Notes under the pieces: model-generated
What the model was told of the DNA's origin: nothing
The model's input: the letters and a program-made list of their open reading frames with translations, nothing else
Database searches by the model: none
From: a virus
Length of the DNA: 56,192 bases
IMG/VR virus record: IMGVR_UViG_3300008113_000177
Coordinates: 1-56,192 of that record
Strand: one strand, 5' to 3'
Translations under genes and position numbers: made by a program
In this document: positions 30,236 through 39,800 of the stretch, piece after piece
How positions within the stretch are numbered: position 1 is the stretch's first letter
Layout of the letters: the number at the start of each line of letters is the position of its first letter

Positions 30236-30684
30236 TGAGTATTCCTACACCTGCACCAGTAGTCCCACCGGGTGACCAAGGCGTACCTGCTGTACAGATA
30301 CTGCCGGGTTCTAGCGTTGTTGTTATTGAGGGTGACTTCAGTACATACAACGAGAGACCAAAGGCTGTTGCAGCTGAAGTAACGATTACAACGACTACGG
30401 ATGCTACGATTACTTTGGATAACGCACCTTATGTTTTGAGGTGTGATTGTACGAGTAACAATATTGCAGTTACGTTGCCACCTGCTAACTCTTGTATCGG
30501 TCGTATTATCTGGATTGCTAAGGTTGACGTTGGTTCTAATGAAGTTAGTATTGCAGTCCAGACTGGTGACACGTTTTGGAGACCATCTCACTTTACAGTA
30601 TTAAAGAATAGCCATATATGTTGTTCTTTGATTGCTTGTAGTGATGGAACTAGTCCTGGATGGCAGACACTAAGTTTCTCTTAG
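30235..30684 (+). CDS. Small tail or head protein (149 aa), unknown
   Basis: It starts with a proline-rich segment MSIPTPAPVVPPGDQGVPA and continues with a compact beta-rich domain containing CDCTSNNIAVTLPPANS and GRIIWIAKVDVGSNEVSI. The TLP-P and I-x-I-K pattern resembles beta-sandwich tips of phage fibres. It follows the nozzle by a TAATG overlap. Four cysteines are present. No family name is offered. Confidence 0.65.
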   Translation: MSIPTPAPVVPPGDQGVPAVQILPGSSVVVIEGDFSTYNERPKAVAAEVTITTTTDATITLDNAPYVLRCDCTSNNIAVTLPPANSCIGRIIWIAKVDVGSNEVSIAVQTGDTFWRPSHFTVLKNSHICCSLIACSDGTSPGWQTLSFS

Positions 30685-30694
30685 GTATAGATGT

Positions 30695-30826
30695 ATGTAT
30701 GAAGAGTTTGAAGATGTGGTCAAAGAGTTATCAGTAGATGACCTAATGCACCTTATATGTATAATGCAGGAAGAGATTGAACGAAGGATTCGCACAACCA
30801 AAGAAGCGAATGACGGTACAAATTAA
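30695..30826 (+). CDS. 43-aa helical protein, unknown
   Basis: ATG at 30695 to TAA at 30826, overlapping the next start as TAATG. The acidic N-terminus MYEEFEDVVKELSVDDL and a basic end form one or two helices. The SV-D-D-L-x-x-L-x(6)-IE-x-R pattern resembles the end of the protein at 20470. It is too short for wide comparison. An upstream ATG at 30691 stops after three codons. Confidence 0.55.
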   Translation: MYEEFEDVVKELSVDDLMHLICIMQEEIERRIRTTKEANDGTN

Positions 30827-32232
30827 TGGCAAGTAATTCAGCAAATCCATTCGCTTGGTTTGGTCGAATGTCAAAACAAAACCCTAAGTGGGCGCAGGAC
30901 ATCAATAGTATTGGTGGAATGGGCGGTATCGATAATGCCAATACTACTATGGGTTACTTAGATGCTGGTCAAAAAGCACTCAAGGGTGACGTTAAAGGTG
31001 CTTTGACTAGTGGTGCTGATACTTACCTTCGTGCTGCTGTACCTGCATATGGTGCAATCAAAACCTTCAACGACATAACAGGTGGAATCAACTTCAATCG
31101 AATGATGAATCCACGTAAACCTGTTTATGATGAATCTAAACTAGCGTCTCAGGCTATGAACGCCAATATGATTGAGAGTCAGCGTAATCTAGCCTCACAA
31201 CAAATGCGTGATGCTACAGAACAACGTCAACAGATTCGACCTCAATATGAGAAGGTACAAAGTGACCTTCTTGATATGTTGACTCAAGGTGTATCAAGCC
31301 GTCAACTTGCTCCTATCTATGGTGCTGGTGAATCTCGCAATCGTGCTATTGGTGCTGCATCTGAATCTGCTATGGCGCAGAACTTGGCGGCAAGAGGTGT
31401 AGGTGGTGGTATTCAGGCTGGTGTAGAACAAGCTAACCTTGCTGCACAAAGTGGACGTTCCGCTGACCTCAATAACGCTATTGTCCAACAGCAGTTACAA
31501 CAACGTCCTGAGATGTTGAATATGGCTGCTAACCTTCTTGCTAATCGAGATGCTCAGGCGGCTGCTGAACTACAGGCTGGTCAAGGGATGAATCTGCAAG
31601 CGTCTCAAATGGCGTTGAACCAGATGAATCTTGAGCGTCAACAGCGTATGCAAGAAGAGGCTATTGCTAGGGCTAACCGTCAACAGGAGATGGAGAGTAT
31701 TGGCTCTGTTCTTGCGTTGCTAGAACCTGAGTTACAGCGTATGCGTACTCGTGGGAAGAAGACACCCGGTCAGCCTGACTTTATGCCAACAGACACGCCT
31801 TCATCTGAGCAGATTGCTTCAGAGATTATGGCAGACGAAGCCAAGGCAGCGGAGTTTGATAAAGTCTGGTCTGGTCTTGGTAACGCTTTGACGAATACAC
31901 CTACTGGATATAACTTACCTCTTACAGTTGAAGAACAACAGACTAGAGATTTTAGTTTCTCAGCTCCAGAAAATGTTGGTGGTGGAATACAACAGGTTAC
32001 TGATATTGCCACTATGCAAGAAATTGAGAATAGTAAAACCAAGAGAATAACCAAAAATCTTGGTAATGGTCTTGCGTTAGTTGCATACCTTGACCCACGT
32101 ACTGGTCGATATATGAAGATGTATGCACGTACTAACCCTGAGTTAGCCAATAGACCTATAGAACAAACAGGCAGTCCGTCGGAAGTGCCTATGACGCAGC
32201 GAACACTTGGAAGGGCTTTCTACGGAGCATAA
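30826..32232 (+). CDS. Putative ejection (internal virion) protein 1 (468 aa)
   Basis: The N-terminal 90 residues include a Gly/Ala-rich segment GYLDAGQKALKGDVKGAL and TYLRAAVPAYGAIKTF. Residues about 110-300 are a long Gln/Ala/Arg-rich coiled coil (QMRDATEQRQQIRP, RQQRMQEEAIARANRQQEM). This composition and location between tail nozzle and two more long helical proteins fit the pore-forming ejection proteins of podoviruses. There is no enzymatic motif. Exact family unknown. Confidence 0.68.
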   Translation: MASNSANPFAWFGRMSKQNPKWAQDINSIGGMGGIDNANTTMGYLDAGQKALKGDVKGALTSGADTYLRAAVPAYGAIKTFNDITGGINFNRMMNPRKPVYDESKLASQAMNANMIESQRNLASQQMRDATEQRQQIRPQYEKVQSDLLDMLTQGVSSRQLAPIYGAGESRNRAIGAASESAMAQNLAARGVGGGIQAGVEQANLAAQSGRSADLNNAIVQQQLQQRPEMLNMAANLLANRDAQAAAELQAGQGMNLQASQMALNQMNLERQQRMQEEAIARANRQQEMESIGSVLALLEPELQRMRTRGKKTPGQPDFMPTDTPSSEQIASEIMADEAKAAEFDKVWSGLGNALTNTPTGYNLPLTVEEQQTRDFSFSAPENVGGGIQQVTDIATMQEIENSKTKRITKNLGNGLALVAYLDPRTGRYMKMYARTNPELANRPIEQTGSPSEVPMTQRTLGRAFYGA

Positions 32233-32234
32233 TA

Positions 32235-33869
32235 ATGGCTATTAATCTTTCTGGAATACTGCAAGGATTCCAACAGGGCAATCAGTTCGTCCAACAACAG
32301 AAGCAGAATAAACGTGCTGAAGAACAGTTCAAATTAACTGAGCGACGTCAGCGTGGAATGGAACTTGATACTAAGTTCAAGGAAGCACGTCGTGTCGCAG
32401 AACTAGATGCGCTTGATGACGATACCACCCTAAAGCAACTATCTGTACCGGGTATGGATGAAGCAAGCCGTCAAGCTATTCTTGAAGCCCGTAAGCGTAG
32501 ACGTTCTGAGAATGAGGTTTACCTCAAGTCTATGACGGCTGACCCTGAATCAGCACAAGAACTGACTACTAGGTTTGGTGATGTAACCAAGCTGATGAAG
32601 CCATCAACTATTCAACAAGGCTTATTACCTAAGCCAACTATGGATATTGCTGCACTAATCAAGTCGGCTGAAGCGTATCGTAGAGAAGCAGAACTTACTC
32701 CAGATGAAGAGTCTAAGCAGTTCTTGGTTACTCGTGGACGTGATGCTCTTACGGCGATGGGTGCATCCCAAGATATTGTCAACAAGTTCCTCCCTGGCTA
32801 CAAGTCTGTTATCGGTAAAGGTCAAGAAGCGGTATCACCACTTTCGCTTGTGTCTGAACCTGAGGCTTTGAAGGCTAGAGGTATTGGTGCTGGTGGTTCA
32901 TTCGTAGACCCTCAGACTGGTCAGACTGTTCGTATTACCGAGCAGGATGGCAAGATGATGAAGTCTTACGTCACACCTGCTAAGGATGTCGTTGCGAACT
33001 ATCTTCCTGCTGGTGCTGAAGGTGCTAAGGTCAAGAAGATATATGCTGATATTGACCGTACTGATGCTGCCATTAAAGATATTGAATCTAAGATAAAGAT
33101 ACGTCCTCAAGAGATGCAACTAAAAACTGAGAAGGCATTATCTCAGATAAAGAATGCAGAACTACGTACTCAGATTGCCAAGGATAGTCTTGGTGTAAAG
33201 TATGCTGGTTTAGCACTACGTCGTGACCTTGCTATGATGGCACGTGATGATGCTCGTCGCAAACTTGGGATTAGTACATCATTCAAGATGGCAGACCATA
33301 TGCGTAAGATACAGAATACTGCCCAGAACAACCTGTCAAAAGCTGAAGGTTCTTTGCGTTCCGCACAAGAAAAGATGGCTAAGGCAAAGACTGAAGGTCG
33401 TAGTTCAGAAGTCAATCAGTTGAGGAGTATTGTTGGATTCCTTGAGAGTGAAGTTGGGACATTACGTCAAGCTGCTAGTGGTCGTATTGACTACAATATG
33501 TTCCAGAACTCTATGGATAACCTTGGACTTGGTGACGTAGACCTTGATATGTCTATGTTCAGTAATACTGCACCACAACAATATATGTATCAACAAGCTC
33601 CTGCACAACAGCCTATCTATATTCCACAACCATATCCTGTTCAGGGTGGATATCCTATGCAAGGTGGATACCCACCACCACAACCATATCCTCAACCTGC
33701 GCCGGGTCCTGCTCCAGCACCTGCTCCTCAAGGCGGTGGTGTTGGTGGTATGTTCATCAAGGCTGGTGGCAAACTTGTTCCATATGACCCAAGTGGCAGA
33801 GCCGGTATGCGTATGACACAGGGCGGTAAACTAGGGCAAGCCGCTACGGCTCTCTCTCAAATGAAATAA
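32235..33869 (+). CDS. Putative ejection (internal virion) protein 2 (544 aa)
   Basis: GGAGCATAATA precedes the ATG. The N-terminal 45 residues are Gln/Lys-rich and helical (GFQQGNQFVQQQKQNKRAEEQF), and much of the protein up to residue 420 is alpha-helical with coiled-coil patches. The C-terminus is a Tyr/Pro/Gln/Gly-rich region (YMYQQAPAQQPIYIPQPYPV) that is probably disordered, followed by a short Gly/Lys tail. This resembles T7 gp15-like or P22 gp20-like helical ejection proteins by layout only. Confidence 0.66.
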   Translation: MAINLSGILQGFQQGNQFVQQQKQNKRAEEQFKLTERRQRGMELDTKFKEARRVAELDALDDDTTLKQLSVPGMDEASRQAILEARKRRRSENEVYLKSMTADPESAQELTTRFGDVTKLMKPSTIQQGLLPKPTMDIAALIKSAEAYRREAELTPDEESKQFLVTRGRDALTAMGASQDIVNKFLPGYKSVIGKGQEAVSPLSLVSEPEALKARGIGAGGSFVDPQTGQTVRITEQDGKMMKSYVTPAKDVVANYLPAGAEGAKVKKIYADIDRTDAAIKDIESKIKIRPQEMQLKTEKALSQIKNAELRTQIAKDSLGVKYAGLALRRDLAMMARDDARRKLGISTSFKMADHMRKIQNTAQNNLSKAEGSLRSAQEKMAKAKTEGRSSEVNQLRSIVGFLESEVGTLRQAASGRIDYNMFQNSMDNLGLGDVDLDMSMFSNTAPQQYMYQQAPAQQPIYIPQPYPVQGGYPMQGGYPPPQPYPQPAPGPAPAPAPQGGGVGGMFIKAGGKLVPYDPSGRAGMRMTQGGKLGQAATALSQMK

Positions 33870-33881
33870 AGGCGTTCAATA

Positions 33882-36800
33882 ATGGCTGAAGACCAAAGGC
33901 AAAGATTCCGTCGGCTTGTACAGACTCTTGCTGACGATGACCGTACATTCTTAGACTCTAGCCTTCTTGGCACATACAAGAATAGTCTTTCACTAGGTCT
34001 TCAGAAGAATTGGCTATCTCAATCAGAGTACAACAATTATCTTGGTGTAGGTGACAAGCGTCTAAAGACTTTGCGTGGTGTCCAGTTGATGGATGCTCAA
34101 GGTAATAAACTTACCAAGTCTATAGATGTTCAAGTCCCTACACCTCAAGGGTTTACTACTCAGACTAAGACTACACCTATCACACCACTTGACCTACTAC
34201 GTCGCACTGGTGGGCAGATGGAAGGTGCTGATGTAGATGCGCCTAACTATACTGGCTTTACTCTTGAGTTAGGTGAACCTGCTCAGACGATGTATGACCA
34301 GCGGCAGAAGATGGGTGACATCGCTGCTAAGGGTAAAGCAGCAGCAACTAAACTTGAAAAGGAGAGAGGTCTTACGGCATTCGATAGACCTCAGACTGTA
34401 CCGGCTATGCTTGCTGGTATTCCTTTTGGTGTTCTATCTGGTGTATCTAAGGCAGTTGCCACACCTGTATTGTCTACTGCTGGACGTATTGCATCTGCGT
34501 TTAGCCCTGAGGCAGGTCGTTCTGTAGACCAATTTACTGCTGACACTCTGTATTCAAAGCCTGAACTTAGTCCATCAAATCCATTTCAGTATGGTGCTGA
34601 GTTATCAGAGATTGGTGGTGCTACGTTTACTGAAGGTGCATTACCTACTGTTGTTGGTGGTATTACGGGTACTGCTGCTGCAATTCCTGTTTCATTAGCT
34701 ACTACACCCATTGGAGGTGCTATTGCTGGTTTTGGTACAGGTCTTGCTGCATCCACTGCAACTCAACAGGCTCAGAACTTTCTTGGTGAGCTTGCGATGG
34801 GGTCTTCATATACTCCATCAACGACTGGCTTTGGGTTTGATATTCAGCGTAGCCCACTTAGTCAAGCTCGTGCTGAGTATATGCAAGAGGGTAGAGAACG
34901 CGCCCCTGAGTTAGCTTACGCTGGACAACTTGCTACTAACTTCTTAATGGCAAACCCATCACTCCCTACGGGCTTTGGTGGTGGATTAAAGTCAGGGCTT
35001 GCTGCAACTAAACTAGGTACTGCTGGTAGAGAAGCACTTGCAACAGCGGCTGTTCCTACTCAAGGGCTTGCTGGTAAGTTAGCGTCTACTCCATTCATGC
35101 AAGGTGCTAGGACTGCTGGTCAACAACTAGAACGTATTCCGGGTGTTGGTACTGCCGCTACGTTTGGTCGTGGTTTTGCTTCGTCTGTACCGGGACGTGA
35201 GTTCCTGAGTGATGTTGCCGAGCGTGGTGTAGAAGCCAGTTCCGACCTTGCAATGGCACTTCAAGAGAACAACCAAAAGCCTGAATCAGAGCGTGACCCA
35301 CTATGGATGATTCTAGGTAAGACCGCTCTTGGTGGATTGTTTGAAGGTAAAAGTAAAATTGGTTCATACCTGAATGCACCAGGGCAACGTGCTGGTATGG
35401 CTATTACTCGTGCGCTTGATAAGCGTTTCGATACGTACACCCCTGAAGCCTATCAACCTATTGTTGCTCCGTCACCGTTTGCTCGCACACCAAGTGCTGG
35501 TGTGACACCGGGTGTAACTCCAACACCTACTCCTTCTGCTGGTGGTATTAGTCCTACATTTGCTGAGGCACGTACTGCTACTGCTGCTCCAAGGAATCCA
35601 CTAGGTGAAAACGTAGTGCCTATTGGTGGTGGGCGTGTAGTCAATATCAACCCAGAGAATATGTCTGCGACCATTGGTAATGCACCTGTATTTGAATCAG
35701 ATAGGGCTGGTGCTGATAACCCTATGGTTGGTCAGAGCCTACTGAATGCTGTTAGTTCACTAGCCCCTAAGAAGGGATTCAGTATTGCAGGGACGTATGC
35801 CAAAGCTGCAAGTACGTTTGGTAAAGTCCAGACTCGTGGTGATGAGTCGCAAGCATTCCTTGGTCTTACGCATGACGGTCTTGCAACAGTTAAGACAACT
35901 GATAAGAAGACTGGTGAGTCACGACTTGACTTGGTCAGTACGGATATGTTGTTTGGTGAAAACCAGAAACTAGCGGCTGATGCATTCAGGGCTGGTGGTA
36001 TTACACCAAGTGATAAGACTGGTTACCAACTCAAGAACTACGAGTATGACCTTAGTAGGGCAGCTGATTACATTCCTTCAAAGGATGGTGATGGACCTTC
36101 TGATACTGACTTCAATCGTCGTATCGATGTAGTTGGCACACCTCTTTATGGGCGTGTAGTCAAGGCTATCGATAAGAACTATTCTGTTGTGCAGGTTCCA
36201 TCACCTGTTGGTGGCTTTGATATGTTAGTTGTCCCTAACGATACTGTTGAGGGACTATCACGAGATTCTGTCGCTACAAAGTTTGAGGGTGAAGTACTAG
36301 ATACATCCTCTATGAATGTTGACCCATCTCAGTTTAGGGTTGATAGAAGTAAGTATGACCCTATCTTCAAGTCATCTGATAGAGAGAGATTCACTGGGCA
36401 AGACCATCCAGTCCTTCTTACACCTGAACAAGTTGCAGATGCTAAGACACGCAAAGATAACCTGAATGGTTATCGTAATAAGATGCGTTCTGAGGGTGTT
36501 CCTGGAGGTACAGCGCAGACTAGGTTGGCTGATGCGAGTAAGAACACACGCAAGGAATTTACTAAGTCATTCTCAAAGAGTGATACAGACTATGAAGTAG
36601 GTTCTATTGTTGAGTACAGAACTCCTTCTGGTGAAGTTGATAATGGCGTTGTTGTAGGTAATACGCAGTTTGGTCCAACCGTTGTTAGTGTTAGTAATCC
36701 ATCGGCTCCTGCGTTTACAGTTCAGCAATCCGCTATCACACGTGCTTATGGTGGTGTAACGCAAAAGGCTACACCTGAGAAGGCACGTAGGACAAAACGT

Positions 36801-39800
36801 ACCGAGGCTCCACGCCCTGAGCCAACTGCCACAACTGCACCTACTGCTGAGGCTACACCTACGGAACCAGAGGTTACTCCAGAACCACGAGAACGCACTA
36901 CTACAAGGCGTACTAGGGCAACTGAGCCAACGGCTGAAGTAACGCCGTCAGAGGCTCCTGTAGAGGCTCCTGAGCTTACTCCTCGTCGTAGGACACGCCG
37001 TCGTGCAGCACCAGTAGTAAACCCTATTGCTGATGAGCCAGTAGGTGAAGCTCGTATGCGTGAGGCAGAAGCACGTGCTGCTGAAGTAGAGATTCCTGTT
37101 ACACGTCCTGAGCCTACTGTAGCCCCTGTTGAGCCGGTCGTAGTGCCTGAGCCTACACCATCTATTATCACTGAAGCGGAGTTGTTAGGTGAATCAGACA
37201 TTCTCCCTGCGGAAGAAGGTAGCGCACTTGACGTCACTATGCCGGGTGATGTTGAGATGCTTGACAACGATTCTCTTGTACGCATTACCGCATCTATTGA
37301 AGGGCTTGGAGACATTAATGATGTGTTCCGTAAGGCACGTAATGTCACCGAACTCAAAGACATTCTCAAGCAAGTAATCAAAGATGCTAACGTCAAGATG
37401 CCGGAATCAGAGGTTGATAAGTATGCAGACTCTGTATCAAAGTATTACGACGAGTGGATTCGTGCATTCGTAAACAGAGACCTGTTGATTGCACAACAGT
37501 ATGCACAAGGTGTACGAGCGTTCTCTTCTACAGTTACTAGTGGAAGCCTGACTAAGTATAGTATTGATGAAGTACCTATCCTCGATACTGACACTAAGCA
37601 AGCTGCAAAGCAGAAGCGTGTAAGGAATAGGATTGCTCGTCTTTACCAGAAGTTTGAGATTCCTCGTGTCACCAACATTATTACTATGTTGAATGAGGAA
37701 GCATCAAAGAAGTCTCTGGTACGTAACGCTGATGGTACGTATTCACGTGATGAGCGTGTCATGTACTTTGGTGATGCATTATCGACTGACCAAAAGCGTG
37801 ATGTTGTACGTAAGGTGCAGTCAAGACTTATCCGAGAACGATATCAGACGAACACTCCTGTATTCGCTGTACTCTCCAAAGCACCTAATATCTCAGCTGC
37901 ATTTGACGAAGTCTTTGTAGGTGAAGGTGCATACGTCAATATTCGTAACAAGAATAATGATGTCGGTCAGCAGGTGGTGTTCATCACTATGAACCAGGCT
38001 GACTCAAATACCATTATAGAAGAGTTGTCACACGCCATTCTTGAGAATATGCCTGTTGATATGGCACGTGAGGTGGCAACCAAGCTTGGTAAAACTTTAC
38101 GTGAGCCTACGACTACAAACCAAAGCCTAGCCTCATACGAAATGCAAGAGATGTTTGCAGCACGTATGAAGGCATCATTCCTAAATGGTGAGAATGCTTT
38201 CGTTCAAAAAGAAGGTAGTACTGAAGCCAAGGCTCGTATGACAGAACTTTGGGACAACCTCCGTACGTTTATGCGTTCTGCATATTCAGAGATGTCCTCG
38301 GCTGTTGTAACACCTCTTGAGAATGGTAAGTACGAAGCTCAGTGGTCTGTTCCATACGATTGGCGTCGTATCTCTTTGTGGGATAACGCACCTGTTATTG
38401 TGGATGTAGATGGTATGCCTGTACGTGGAAAGATTCTTTCTACTAAAAAGTATCCTTTTGGACCCTTGATGGTTTCAGAGCGTAACCTAGATAAGCCGAT
38501 TGTGGCTGTTGAGTTATACGCTGAAGATGGAACAGTAACCCAGACTGAAGTCACCCCACGAGATGTGATTGCCTTGTCTGATGATATTGGGTTCAGTCCA
38601 GAGTTTGGCAAGATGTTGCTGAACTTTGTGTCTGGTTCATCGGGTCCACGTGGTGTTCAAGTTATTGGTCTTGATAACCCTTATAACGCTGTTACAAAGG
38701 CTCTTGAAGATAACTCCTATACTGGTATGACCAAGCGTGTTGCATCATTCGCTGATACCACCTTGAAGGAATACTCAGTCAAGTCTGTAAGTAATAAGCC
38801 TGAAGATATTGAACGTGCTACAGGTATGCTCGAAGGCATCATTCCTAACAAGCTCTTGGCTATTGTCAATCAGGCTAACGAGTATGGGTTGCTATCTGAT
38901 GTCTCCACTAATAGTGATGATTCGCTGAGTTTACAAAACTGGCTGAACGTAATTGGTACAATGAAAGCGGGAGAAGGTAGAACTCGTGAATCATTCACAA
39001 AGCAAGGTAATCGCAAACTCACAGCAGAAAAGTGGATGCGAAGGTCACTACCAGAACTGCAAGCCAATATTGCGGACGCAACACCATTTGCAGCTGCGCT
39101 GGAGGCACAAAGCCGTAATCAACGGTCGGCTTACAACGATGACGCAGGTAACACCGGCGGTAATATCCTGTACTCCAGTCGTAAAACTCGTTTTGCAGAC
39201 AAAGCGGACAGAGCGTTAGCCAACGGTCAAAGTTCCACAATCAATCCTGATGCACGTACACCTGTAGACTTTGCTGAGTCTGCTACAAGAAGTGGTGTGC
39301 CACGTGAGTCTGTTACCCCTATTGTTCAACAGAGATTAGACTCTGATGTCTTACGTTCTGAACTAGGTAATAGCAACATCAAGTTGATGGAGATAAACGA
39401 CGTATTAGTCATCGATGGAACAGTCGGTATCAACGATGCTGGTATTGACACCATTGGTAAGGCTATTGACTTTGCTGTCCGTAACAACATCCAAGAAGCA
39501 TTACTTGTTACAAAGGCAAGCTCTGGTGAAGAGATAGGTTACAACGAGAAGCGTGGTTATTCGGTAGAGCCATCAGTCACCTTTGAGTTTGATGGTCCAG
39601 TGACAGACAACGTGTACGCTGCTATGAAGCGTATGTATCCATACCTACGTAAGAGTATTGATGGACAGTCTGTAACGCTACATAACGTAGAGCAGAGAGG
39701 TAAGACATATGAGGAATCCCTCAACAACTTTGAAAAAGCCGTCGGCAACATTACCAGCGAACTCTCTAAGAGACGCATTCCAGTTCAAGCTATCCAAGAT

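Noticed and set aside
36746-37396. Open leftward frame of 216 codons
   Set aside because: Antisense to the Pro/Thr/Glu linker of the giant protein; low-complexity Ser/Val/Gly shadow.
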